The notes beneath the pieces were generated by a model. That model was not told the DNA's origin and made no database searches. It saw only the letters and a program-made list of their open reading frames with translations. A stretch of 55,653 bases of DNA. It comes from Mycobacterium sp. (GTDB taxonomy: Bacteria; Actinomycetota; Actinomycetes; Mycobacteriales; Mycobacteriaceae). The translations under genes and the position numbers were made by a program. Below, piece by piece: positions 1 to 8,183 of this stretch (position 1 is its first letter; every line of letters begins with the position of its first letter). The stretch lies in NCBI RefSeq assembly GCF_019247635.1, contig NZ_JAFBAR010000013.1, forward strand, positions 1 through 55,653, written 5' to 3'.

Positions 1-483
1 TTGGAGAACCTGAAATGCCTTTGCCGAAAACATCATAGGATCAAGACCTTTGGTGGATGGCTAGATCAGCAACTGGCCGATGGAACCGTCATCTGGACCT
101 CGCCGACCGGGCGCACGTATCGCACGTCCCCGGCCGGCACCGACCTCTTCCCGGCGCTACACAGACCCGCGTGCACCGCTCCGACGCGAAACCGACGCAG
201 CCGAGCCCAGCAACGCAGCACCCGAATCGCCGCGGCGCGCAAGCATAATCGTGATCAAAGACCGCTCAACGAGGCCCAGCGCGTGCTGGCGACAGCCCGC
301 AAACAGGAGATCGCCGGACGCAAGTTCCGAAACCACATGCGCGACATGCTCTTTCTCTTCAAGGGGGAACCCAGCAACAGCCCGTTCTGCACGTGGGTCA
401 ACGACCCACGAGAACCCGAGGAACTGCCCCCCGACTGGAAGCCACCCGAACCCGAACCCCTGCCCGACGACCCGCCATTCTGA
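1..483 (+). CDS. HNH endonuclease-like protein, DUF222/13E12 family (C-terminal part)
   Basis: The window opens inside this gene; the frame is open from base 1 to the TGA at 481-483, so the true start lies upstream. The first residues read [15 protein letters not shown], the Asn/His end of the HNH motif with its flanking Cys pair, as found near the C-terminus of the mycobacterial DUF222/13E12 repeat family. The rest is a basic, Pro-rich tail rich in Glu-Pro near the end, which is usual there. These proteins are multicopy in mycobacteria and of unknown cellular role; a nuclease activity is inferred from the family only. Confidence 0.75.
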   Translation: MENLKCLCRKHHRIKTFGGWLDQQLADGTVIWTSPTGRTYRTSPAGTDLFPALHRPACTAPTRNRRSRAQQRSTRIAAARKHNRDQRPLNEAQRVLATARKQEIAGRKFRNHMRDMLFLFKGEPSNSPFCTWVNDPREPEELPPDWKPPEPEPLPDDPPF

Positions 484-538
484 ACCCGCGGGATAACAGC
501 CTTTGCCGTATCGAAGGGAAAGCCGCGGCGGCTGTAGC

Positions 539-1093
539 CTATCCGCGCCCGGAGCGGAATGCGTCACGCGCGTAGGCGAGCATCGCCGCGGCGACATTAG
601 CCGAAAGTGCCGCGACGGCAAGTCGATTGGGCCGCGTCGGCGGGTCGGTGATGTCGGCGACAGTCAACGACATATGCGGACGCAGTCCTCGGACCGCGTG
701 CCGCACAGCACAGTCCTCAATGGCGTAGGGATATCGCGAGCCGATCGTGATGATGCCGGACCGTTGCTCGTGTTCCCAGGGCATTTCGTACAGCGGGGTC
801 CCGTCGGGCAGTCCGGCGGCAAATGGGTAGACGGCAAACGGCCAGCGGTGGTCATGCAGATCGCCGTTCACGGGCCTGGGGAACACGTGCATAGCCACCA
901 CGTACTCGCGGCGCTGCGCGCCACTTGATACCAGACTGTCGGTCGCCTCGATGCGGATGTATTGATCGGCAATCTCCGCCCCTCGCCAGGCGTCGGCGTT
1001 GTCGAGGTGAGTATCGATAGCCGCAAGGTTTTCGACCAGGCGCCGCAGTGTCAGCGAGTGTCCCGGGGACGTCAAGATCGGCAGGTCAGGCAT
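539..1093 (-). CDS. conserved hypothetical, cupin-like
   Basis: This 184-residue soluble protein has no signal peptide or membrane segment. A His-rich stretch (DLHDHRWPF) followed about 60 residues later by another His is reminiscent of the metal-binding strands of small cupin proteins, but this is only a resemblance. I chose the ATG at 1093 (MPDLPILTS); an in-frame ATG at 1111 would add six residues. Both starts nearly coincide with the start of the divergent small gene at 1102, leaving no room for separate promoters unless one start is further in. I do not recognise an M. tuberculosis counterpart at this place. Confidence 0.55.
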   Translation of the reverse strand: MPDLPILTSPGHSLTLRRLVENLAAIDTHLDNADAWRGAEIADQYIRIEATDSLVSSGAQRREYVVAMHVFPRPVNGDLHDHRWPFAVYPFAAGLPDGTPLYEMPWEHEQRSGIITIGSRYPYAIEDCAVRHAVRGLRPHMSLTVADITDPPTRPNRLAVAALSANVAAAMLAYARDAFRSGRG

Positions 1094-1101
1094 GGCGCGC
1101 G

Positions 1102-1353
1102 ATGCTAGCATTCCCCATGCTCATCGTGTGGCTGGCGATCGTGACCGTCATTTCCGTGGTGGCCCTCACCTTCAGTTTGGTGGCGTGGTCGCGACTACCC
1201 CGCCAAACACCGCCGGCCTATCCGCCGCAGTTCCCCTCGCAGCCGGCACCGTACAACCCTTACGGGGCCTACAGCCCACTGCCCGGTCCGACGGGCCCGC
1301 CACCGCCGGCATGGGAACCCCGCAGTGGGTGCACGGGTGCTGTCATCGATTAG
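1102..1353 (+). CDS. small single-pass membrane protein with Pro-rich tail
   Basis: This 83-residue protein (ATG 1102, or 78 residues from ATG 1117) has one strong N-terminal membrane segment, roughly residues 6-29 (LIVWLAIVTVISVVALTFSL). A Pro/Tyr/Gly-rich tail with PPAYPPQFP and PYNPYGAY stretches follows. Such tails are common in small actinobacterial envelope proteins. It ends one base before the stop codon of the convergent acyltransferase gene. No function can be assigned. The overlap of its start region with the divergent gene at 539-1093 is odd and lowers certainty about both starts. Confidence 0.5.
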   Translation: MLAFPMLIVWLAIVTVISVVALTFSLVAWSRLPRQTPPAYPPQFPSQPAPYNPYGAYSPLPGPTGPPPPAWEPRSGCTGAVID

Positions 1354-2574
1354 TCACGGCGCGATCGCGTCCGCTTCCGGGTCGCTGACGCGAATACCCG
1401 TCGGCCCTTGGCGTTTTTCCCAGCGGCGCAACGCTTCTCGACACGGCGACTCGACCAGGCCATAGCTGACGGCGGCGATCGCCCAGCCGAAGATCAGGGT
1501 CGCCAGCAAAACCGACGGCATGTGGCCGTTGAAGGCGAAAATACCGAGCACCGGAAACACCATGTCCAGCGCGGCCAGGTGCCAGATGAATAGGCCGTAG
1601 GACCACCGCCCCAATGTCACCATCGCGGTGCTGCCCAACAGTCGGTGCCGCGTGTCGGTCCGGTCCAGTACCAATGGGGCCACCAACGCGAACGCCACGA
1701 CCGCGCCCATCGCCGCCTTCACCGCAAACTGAGCAGCACTGCCCACGGCCAGTCCGGCCGGGCCAGCAAGCGGCGACGCCGCCACCAGATAGGCCGACAC
1801 CGCGATGAAGGCCATCAGCACGCGCCGTCGGGCCAACCGGTGCACCCACCCGATCCGGCTGTGCACCAACTCCGCCAGCAGCATGCCCGCCGCGAACCAC
1901 GAGAAGAAGGCCGGAGGCCAGTCCAGCGGGTTGTTCCACGCCTTGGCATCCAACGGCACCCACGCCCAGGCCCAGCTCAGCACCGCGAAGGTGGCGATCG
2001 CCGGCACCCGGGCGGCCACCGGCAAGCGGCGGGCCAACATGGCGAACACAGGCAGGGCCAGATAGAAACCGACCTCAACGGACAGGCTCCACATCTGAGT
2101 CAGGCCGCCGGTCAGGGTCAGCGGCACATAGATCTGGGTGAGCGTCAGGTTGGCCAACCAGACCGTTGGGCTGGCGTGGTCCGAGTCGGGCAACAGGCAC
2201 AGGATCACGACCACGGCCATCAGGTAGGCGGGCATGATGCGGACCACCCGGGATCGCAGATAGTGCCCCGTCCGCGGGCGCGGACCCAGATCCCGTTCCG
2301 CCGCGGCGTGCCCCCGCCACAGCAGGAAACCCGACAGGGCGAAGAACACCGCTACGGCCAGATCGAAGCGACCGAACAACCGGCCGTCCACGCCGCTGGA
2401 ATGACCCGTCTGAAAGGCGGTGTGCGTGACGACCACCCCCATGGCCGCGCAGGCGCGCATACCTTCGACGGCAGGCAGAAAACCGCGGACCCCACCCACC
2501 TGCTGGTCTCGTTTTTGGTCAACCACCGCCACCAGCACAGTCTGCCTGTGATCGGTTGCCGGCGACTCGGGCAC
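1354..2574 (-). CDS. acyltransferase 3 family membrane protein (Rv0228-like)
   Basis: A 406-residue polytopic membrane protein of the acyltransferase 3 (OafA/NodX type) family. The family signature is near residues 33-90: the VEGMRACAAMGVVVTH stretch carries the conserved Arg and His, followed by FFALSGFLLW. About ten hydrophobic segments follow. Family members move acyl groups, usually acetyl or succinyl, onto sugars or lipids on the outer face of the inner membrane. The length matches Rv0228 of M. tuberculosis (about 407 residues), and the next genes downstream also match. It is divergent from the DUF3068 gene, with 163 bases between them for both promoters. The substrate is unknown. Confidence 0.9.
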   Translation of the reverse strand: MPESPATDHRQTVLVAVVDQKRDQQVGGVRGFLPAVEGMRACAAMGVVVTHTAFQTGHSSGVDGRLFGRFDLAVAVFFALSGFLLWRGHAAAERDLGPRPRTGHYLRSRVVRIMPAYLMAVVVILCLLPDSDHASPTVWLANLTLTQIYVPLTLTGGLTQMWSLSVEVGFYLALPVFAMLARRLPVAARVPAIATFAVLSWAWAWVPLDAKAWNNPLDWPPAFFSWFAAGMLLAELVHSRIGWVHRLARRRVLMAFIAVSAYLVAASPLAGPAGLAVGSAAQFAVKAAMGAVVAFALVAPLVLDRTDTRHRLLGSTAMVTLGRWSYGLFIWHLAALDMVFPVLGIFAFNGHMPSVLLATLIFGWAIAAVSYGLVESPCREALRRWEKRQGPTGIRVSDPEADAIAP

Positions 2575-2737
2575 ACCCGAAATCGCGCCGGCATTGCCGG
2601 GGCGGGTGGGGACGGGTTCGTTCGCCGAGGTCTTAGATTCTGCTGTTAGGGTCGAACGGGTTTGCCTCGCTGCTTGGTCAGGTCGGGATGCAAGTTGCCA
2701 CCGACGAGTTGGGTCGCCAGAAGGAGGTCACAGCAAC

Positions 2738-4006
2738 GTGAACCGAGCGGTCATGTTGCGGTTCGCCGCATGTGGAGTCATCGGACTCGGTGCCGCGTTG
2801 CTGATCGCCGCATTGCTGCTGTCGACCTACACGACCGGTCGGATCACGAAGATTCCGCTCGACATCGACACGACGTTGGTCAGTGAGGGCAACGGAAAGG
2901 CGCTGGACTCGACGTCGCTGTCCGGCCCGCACTTCGTCATCAACGACAACGTGCCGCTGGTTTCCCAGCAGCAGATCACCGTCGAGTCGCCGGCCAACGC
3001 CGACGTGGTCACGCTGCAGGTCGGCACCTCGGTGCGGCGCACGGACAAACAGAAGGACAGCGGGTTGCTGCTGGCAATCGTTGACACCGTCACCCTTAAC
3101 CGCAAGACCGCGATGGCCGTCTCCGACGACACCCACGCCGGCGGCGCACTGCAGCGACCGCGCAGCTTGGGTGACGAAAACCCCCCGACCACCACTCAAC
3201 TGAGACACGACGGGCTGTCCTATCGGTTCCCGTTCAAGACCGAGAAGAAGACGTATCCCTACTTCGACCCGATCGCGCAGAAGGCGTACCCCGCCGACTT
3301 CGACGGTGAGGAAGACGTCAACGGCTTGAGCACGTACCGGTTCACCCAAAATGTCGGCTACGGCAGCGACGGCAAGTTGGCCACGCCCGTCGAATACCCC
3401 TCGTTGTACGCCGACCGCGCGGACAGCAAAGTCACGACGTCCGCAGCCATGTGGGGGCTGCAGGGCGGTGACCCGGACGAGCAGATCACCATGACCCGCT
3501 ACTACGCCGCGCAGCGGACATTCTGGGTGGACCCCGTGTCGGGCACCATCATCAAAAAGGTCGAGCACGCCAATCATTACTTTGCCCGCACCGATCCGCT
3601 CAAGCCTGACGTGACGCTGACCGACTACAAGGTCACCTCCACCGAGGACAGCATCGAAGCCCAGGTCAACGCGGCCCGAGACGAGCGCGACCGGCTTGCG
3701 CTATGGTCGCGCGTGCTGCCGATCACGTTCACCGCAGTCGGCCTGATAGCACTGATCGGCGGCGGAGTGCTGGCCTCGTTCAGCCTACGGACCGAGAGCG
3801 CGCTGACCGATCCCAGCCTGGACCGGGAGGGCGACGACTGGGATCCCGGCGGCCCTGTCGGCCTCAGGGGACGGGTGCCCGGCGCCGAGGCCGAGACGGA
3901 GAAGCTACCCACACAGCGTCCAGATCTGCCCCGAGATCCGAGCCCGCCCGGCTCGGATCCGCCCGAGCCGACCCCGCCGGAGTCCGGGCCTTCCGAACAG
4001 GCCTAG
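2738..4006 (+). CDS. DUF3068 membrane protein (Rv0227c-like, PorA-family annotation)
   Basis: A 422-residue protein with an N-terminal membrane segment (about residues 5-28), a large exported domain, and a second membrane segment near residues 325-350. The C-terminal tail of about 65 residues is cytosolic, acidic and Pro-rich. This two-span architecture is typical of DUF3068. The start is the GTG at 2738 because AAGGAGG at 2721-2727 is a near-perfect ribosome binding site at good spacing; the open frame extends further upstream without a better start. It is followed after 8 bases by the next membrane protein, so the two are very likely one operon, as Rv0227c and Rv0226c are. The precise role is not known to me. 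Confidence 0.9.
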   Translation: MNRAVMLRFAACGVIGLGAALLIAALLLSTYTTGRITKIPLDIDTTLVSEGNGKALDSTSLSGPHFVINDNVPLVSQQQITVESPANADVVTLQVGTSVRRTDKQKDSGLLLAIVDTVTLNRKTAMAVSDDTHAGGALQRPRSLGDENPPTTTQLRHDGLSYRFPFKTEKKTYPYFDPIAQKAYPADFDGEEDVNGLSTYRFTQNVGYGSDGKLATPVEYPSLYADRADSKVTTSAAMWGLQGGDPDEQITMTRYYAAQRTFWVDPVSGTIIKKVEHANHYFARTDPLKPDVTLTDYKVTSTEDSIEAQVNAARDERDRLALWSRVLPITFTAVGLIALIGGGVLASFSLRTESALTDPSLDREGDDWDPGGPVGLRGRVPGAEAETEKLPTQRPDLPRDPSPPGSDPPEPTPPESGPSEQA

Positions 4007-4014
4007 CGCGGAGC

Positions 4015-5742
4015 GTGCGCTGGATTCGGCCGGGGTACGCACTGGCCCTGGCGCTACTGGTGGTAGGACCGCTGCTGCGGCCAGGGTATTTGCTGCTGCG
4101 GGACGCGGTGTCCACGCCGCGCTCCTACGTCACCGACACCGCCCTGGGATTGACGGCGGCCCCGCGGGCGACGCCGCAGGACTTCGCGGTGGCGCTGGCC
4201 TCCCAGGTTCCCGGGCACGTCGTCGACGGCGGCGTCGTGGTCAAGGCGCTGCTGGTGTTGGGGCTGTGGCTCGCCGGGTGGGGGGCCTCGCGTCTGGCCG
4301 CCGCCGCGGTGCCCGGCGCGGGCGCAAGCGGCGAGTTCGTCGCGATCACGCTGGCGATCTGGAATCCCTACGTCGCCGAACGGCTGCTGCAAGGCCATTG
4401 GAGCCTGCTAGTCGGCTACGGCTGCCTGCCCTGGGTCGCGACGGCGATGCTGACGCTGCGGGCCTCGGGTGGTGCGGTCTGGGGGTTGGTCTTCTGGATC
4501 ACGCTGGCCGGGCTGACGCCGACCGGGCTGCTGCTGGCCGTCACGGTGGCGCTGGCCTGCCTCGCCGCGCGGGGGGCTGCCGGGTCGCGATGGCTGTACG
4601 CGGCCGTGACTTTGGCCGCGGGGTTGGCGGCGGCGCTGCCCTGGCTGTTGGCGGCGACGTTGGGCTCGTCGTTGACCAGTCACACGGCGGCGAACGCGGC
4701 GGGGGTCACCGCGTTCGCACCACGCGCCGAACCCGGCCTTGGCACGCTGTTCAGCCTGGCCAGTCTGGGCGGGATCTGGAACGGCGAGGCCGTACCCGGC
4801 TCACGCACAACGCCTTTCGCGGTGATGTCGGCGGTGGTGCTGTTGGGTGTCGTCTTTGTTGGGCTGCCGGCGGTGGTGCGACATGGGTCGGTGCGGCCAC
4901 TGCTGGTGCTGGCCGCGGTGTCCGTCCTGGTGCCCGCTTGTCTGGCGACGGGCCCGGGGCTGCACCTGCTGCGGGCGGTGGTCGACGCCGCCCCCGGCCT
5001 CGGGGTGCTGCGCGACGGGCAGAAGTGGGTGGCCCTGGCCATGCCCGGGTACGCGGTGGCCTCGGCGGGCGCGGTGGTGACGCTGCGTAGGTGGTTGCGT
5101 CCGGCGCTGACTCCGGTCCTCTGCTGCCTGGCGCTGTTGCTCGCGCTCCCCGATCTGGCGTGGGGGGTATGGGGCCGCGTGGAGCCGGTGCATTACCCGC
5201 CCGGGTGGGCGGCGGTAGCCGCGGCTGTCAACGCCGACCCCGGCGTCGTCGCGGTGTTGCCCGCCGGAACCATGCGTCGGTTCTCCTGGTCCGGACCGGC
5301 GCCGGTGCTCGATCCGTTGCCGCGCTGGCTGCGGGCCGACGTGCTGACCACCGGGGATCTGGTGATCTCGGGGGTGACCGTGCCCGGCGAGGGCGCACGC
5401 GCGCGCGCGGTGCAGGAGTTGCTGCTGACCGGGCCCGACCCGTCGGCCCTGGCGTCCGCCGGTGTGGGGTGGCTTGTCGTCGAGTCGTCCCCGGGCGACA
5501 TGGGCTTTGCCGCACGCACCCTGGACGGACTTTCGCCGGTGTACCGCGATCGGGAGTTGGCGCTATATCGGGTCGGCGGGCGGGGCGGCGGTGTCTCTTC
5601 TGTCCGCCTCCGAGCGACAACCGCCGCGCATTGGGTGTGGCTGGCCCTGTTGGTCGGAAGCGGTGTCGGCGCGGTGGGCTGTCGAGTGCGCCGGCACTTA
5701 CGCCGGGCCGAAGACACGCCGTCCGACACCGCCGAAGATTAA
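4015..5742 (+). CDS. large polytopic membrane protein (Rv0226c-like)
   Basis: A 575-residue protein with many Leu/Ala/Val-rich membrane segments, from about residue 5 through residue 400. An extracytoplasmic C-terminal region of about 150 residues and one last membrane segment near the end follow. The overall plan resembles GT-C-fold glycosyltransferases, but no catalytic motif stands out, so that is only a possibility. The GTG at 4015 gives the length of Rv0226c (about 576) and lies 8 bases after the DUF3068 gene. It ends 10 bases before the convergent glycosyltransferase gene. Its conserved pairing with a DUF3068 protein suggests a joint envelope function. Confidence 0.88.
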   Translation: MRWIRPGYALALALLVVGPLLRPGYLLLRDAVSTPRSYVTDTALGLTAAPRATPQDFAVALASQVPGHVVDGGVVVKALLVLGLWLAGWGASRLAAAAVPGAGASGEFVAITLAIWNPYVAERLLQGHWSLLVGYGCLPWVATAMLTLRASGGAVWGLVFWITLAGLTPTGLLLAVTVALACLAARGAAGSRWLYAAVTLAAGLAAALPWLLAATLGSSLTSHTAANAAGVTAFAPRAEPGLGTLFSLASLGGIWNGEAVPGSRTTPFAVMSAVVLLGVVFVGLPAVVRHGSVRPLLVLAAVSVLVPACLATGPGLHLLRAVVDAAPGLGVLRDGQKWVALAMPGYAVASAGAVVTLRRWLRPALTPVLCCLALLLALPDLAWGVWGRVEPVHYPPGWAAVAAAVNADPGVVAVLPAGTMRRFSWSGPAPVLDPLPRWLRADVLTTGDLVISGVTVPGEGARARAVQELLLTGPDPSALASAGVGWLVVESSPGDMGFAARTLDGLSPVYRDRELALYRVGGRGGGVSSVRLRATTAAHWVWLALLVGSGVGAVGCRVRRHLRRAEDTPSDTAED

Positions 5743-5752
5743 GTCTCGCGGG

Positions 5753-6907
5753 TTAGACGACGCCGCAGGTTAGCTCGCCGGCGTGCACCGCCTCGAGCAC
5801 TGAGCGCATCGCCTCGGCGCTTTGCCGCCAGGAGAATTCGCCGCTGCGGGCCTGCGCCTTGGCGCCGAGCTGCTCACGCAGCACCGGGTCGGTCAGCAGC
5901 AGTTCGAGCCGGTCCACCAGTTCGGCGCGACCGCCGACCAGGATCCCGGTAACCCCGTCGATGATCGAGTCGGACAATCCGCCGGAGGACCGGTAGCCGA
6001 TGGTGGGCACCCGGTGCTGCGCGGCCTCGACGACCGCCAGGCCCCACCCCTCTTTGCGCGACGGCAATAGCTGCACCCAGGAGCTTTGCAGCACATGGTG
6101 TTTGGTGACGTCGTCCACATGGCCGTGAAAGGTCACCGCCTCCGAGATGCCGAGCCGCCGCACGTGGTCGGCGAGTCGCTGCCGCCACCACCCGTCGCCG
6201 ACGATGTCGAGGTGCACGGCCGGTACGCGGGGCCGCAGCTCCGCGACGGCCTCCAAGGCGTCCTCGATCTGCTTGTGCGGCACCAGCCGGGACAGCACCA
6301 CCACCCGCGGCCTGGCCGCGCGGGGTCCGGACAGCGATTGCGCGGGCGCCTCGTCGAGTCCGTTGCGCACCACCGCGATCCGGCCGTTGTCCACGCCGAG
6401 GGCAACCAGATCGCGAGCCGACGGCAGCGACACCGTCACGTACTGGTTGCGCCGGTTCAAGCGCGGGGACAACCGCGACTCGACAAACCAGCCGAGCCGG
6501 CCGAGCACCGGCCCGGCTACCGGCCACTGCTCGCGGTGACAGTGGTGCACCAGCACCGCCACCCGACGGCCGTAGACCAGCCGCGCCAGAAACGGGAGGC
6601 CGTTCTGGGTGTCGACGACGACGTCGGGCCGGACCCGGCGCAAGGGTCCCAGCCTCAATCGGCACAAGGCCATCGCGAGCAGCGCCCAGACGTACACGGT
6701 GTAGCGGCCGCCGGCGCGGCTGATCCGCACCCCGTCGACCACCTCACGGCGCGGCGCCCCGGGGTAGCGGGCGGTGCGCAGGGTGACGTCGATGCCGCGT
6801 CCGGCCAACTGCGCGCCGATGCGCTGTAAATAGGTTTCGCTGCCGCCGCCCTGCGGGTGCCCGGTATCGCGCCAGCACAGCAGCAACACCGAACGCAGGT
6901 CAGACAT
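5753..6907 (-). CDS. GT4-family glycosyltransferase (Rv0225-like)
   Basis: A 384-residue retaining glycosyltransferase with the GT-B fold. The N-terminal half carries a Gly-rich loop (GGGSETYLQR, about residues 20-30) in the acceptor domain. The C-terminal half carries the nucleotide-sugar domain with the EX7E motif in RKEGWGLAVVEAAQ (about residues 293-306). No membrane segment is apparent, so it should act at the cytosolic face. It is the counterpart of Rv0225, a probable sugar transferase in cell-envelope or LPS-like glycan synthesis. Donor and acceptor are unknown. It is convergent with the Rv0226c-like gene and divergent from the small membrane protein at 7018. Confidence 0.9.
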   Translation of the reverse strand: MSDLRSVLLLCWRDTGHPQGGGSETYLQRIGAQLAGRGIDVTLRTARYPGAPRREVVDGVRISRAGGRYTVYVWALLAMALCRLRLGPLRRVRPDVVVDTQNGLPFLARLVYGRRVAVLVHHCHREQWPVAGPVLGRLGWFVESRLSPRLNRRNQYVTVSLPSARDLVALGVDNGRIAVVRNGLDEAPAQSLSGPRAARPRVVVLSRLVPHKQIEDALEAVAELRPRVPAVHLDIVGDGWWRQRLADHVRRLGISEAVTFHGHVDDVTKHHVLQSSWVQLLPSRKEGWGLAVVEAAQHRVPTIGYRSSGGLSDSIIDGVTGILVGGRAELVDRLELLLTDPVLREQLGAKAQARSGEFSWRQSAEAMRSVLEAVHAGELTCGVV

Positions 6908-7017
6908 CGCTGAACAGCCTATCCGGCGTGACAGCGCGGCCTCGACTCGCCGGCGCGAAGCGACGCGTCAGCCGAACAGCTGCTAAGTTCCCGTTCACGG
7001 CATGTGAGTCAGGCCCG

Positions 7018-7272
7018 ATGGGAGTTCTGATGTATTCGTTGACGGGGCAAGCGCACGTGACTCTGCTGGTTGCGGTCCTTGCGGTGGTAATGATGATCCC
7101 GGGCGCTATGTGGGTGCACACCGATGTCAGCAAACGACGCGCCCGCGGAGACTCCATCGTCCTGTCTGTGGGGCCAGTCGATATCGAATCACCTGCGGCG
7201 TGGTTTGTCGTTTGCTTGCTGCTCGGGGAAATCTTCATTCCGCTGTATGTGGCCGCACGCGGTGCCGGCTAA
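7018..7272 (+). CDS. small two-span membrane protein
   Basis: An 84-residue protein starting at ATG 7018 (MGVLMYSLTG; ATG 7030 is an alternative). It has two clear membrane segments, about residues 12-33 and 60-79, joined by a short charged loop. It ends 5 bases before the methyltransferase start and is very likely cotranscribed with it. I do not recognise a family. The open frame continues upstream to 6928, but the extra residues look non-native. Confidence 0.6.
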   Translation: MGVLMYSLTGQAHVTLLVAVLAVVMMIPGAMWVHTDVSKRRARGDSIVLSVGPVDIESPAAWFVVCLLLGEIFIPLYVAARGAG

Positions 7273-7277
7273 CCGAT

Positions 7278-8045
7278 TTGGCGCGTGACGTCTTCGCGCG
7301 GCGCGCGACGCTGCGGCGGTCACTGCGGCTGCTGTCGGACTTCCGCTACGAACAGCCCGACCCGGCCAGGTTCTACCGCGCGCTGGCAGCAGACACCGCC
7401 GCTATGGTCGGCGATCTGTGGCAGGGCACTCACGGCCAAGATCCGGCCGGCCGCATGGTCCTCGACGTCGGCGGCGGGCCAGGCTATTTCGCGGACGCAT
7501 TCGCCGAAGCCGGGATGAGGTACGTTCGGGTCGAACCCGAGCCCGGCGAAATACACAACACCGCAACGACTTTGGTGTGTGATCCCGGAACGGTGGTGCG
7601 CGCGTCGGGCATGGCACTGCCGTTCGCCGACGACAGCGTGGACGTCTGCCTGTCGTCCAACGTCGCCGAGCACGTGCCGCGGCCCTGGCAACTCGGCGGC
7701 GAGATGTTGCGGGTGACCCGGCCGGGCGGGCTGGCCGTGCTGTCCTACACCGTCTGGCTGGGTCCGTTCGGCGGGCACGAGATGGGCCTGACCCACTACC
7801 TGGGCGGCGCCCGGGCCGCCGCGATGTATGCCCGAAAGCACGGTCAACCGGCGAAGAATAACTACGGATCGTCGTTGTTTGCGGTGTCAGCGGCCGACGG
7901 CCTGGACTGGGCGGCGAGCACCGGCGCCCTGATCGCCGCATTCCCGCGCTACCACCCTCGATGGGCGTGGTGGGTGACGCGGGTGCCGGTGCTGCGCGAG
8001 TTCCTGGCGAGCAATCTCGTGCTGGTGCTCCAGCCGCGAGAATGA
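7278..8045 (+). CDS. SAM-dependent class I methyltransferase (Rv0224c-like)
   Basis: A 255-residue methyltransferase of the Methyltransf_11 type. Motif I is VLDVGGGPGYFADAF (about residues 60-75), with an acidic residue closing strand 2 and the SSNVAEHVPRPWQLG post-motif region near residue 130. The N-terminal residues DVFARRATLRRSLRLL match Rv0224c. I placed the start at TTG 7278, the only suitable codon just ahead of that conserved beginning, 5 bases after the preceding stop; ribosomes may reinitiate there. The family often methylates small lipophilic acceptors, but the substrate is unknown. Confidence 0.88.
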   Translation: MARDVFARRATLRRSLRLLSDFRYEQPDPARFYRALAADTAAMVGDLWQGTHGQDPAGRMVLDVGGGPGYFADAFAEAGMRYVRVEPEPGEIHNTATTLVCDPGTVVRASGMALPFADDSVDVCLSSNVAEHVPRPWQLGGEMLRVTRPGGLAVLSYTVWLGPFGGHEMGLTHYLGGARAAAMYARKHGQPAKNNYGSSLFAVSAADGLDWAASTGALIAAFPRYHPRWAWWVTRVPVLREFLASNLVLVLQPRE

Positions 8046-8106
8046 AACATGTTCTCGTTTTGCTCCGCCTTGGGTAGGGTGGCGCCATGCCCGCCGGCAC
8101 GATGCA

Positions 8107-8142
8107 GTGGGGGCACGCCCCACAAGTGGGAGGTACCCCCAC
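8107..8142. repeat. nested palindromic element upstream of the aldehyde dehydrogenase gene
   Basis: The outer arms GTGGGGG and CCCCCAC enclose an inner perfect hairpin CCCAC-AA-GTGGG. It lies in the 138-base gap between the methyltransferase and the aldehyde dehydrogenase. GTGGGAGGTACCCCCAC-like sequences recur between genes in non-tuberculous mycobacteria, so this may be one copy of a dispersed palindromic repeat; that is from memory. It could act as an attenuator or mRNA boundary. Confidence 0.55.
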
Positions 8143-8183
8143 CCGCGTGGCGGGGACGGAGCGATGAGGAGGAGCGGCGGCAT

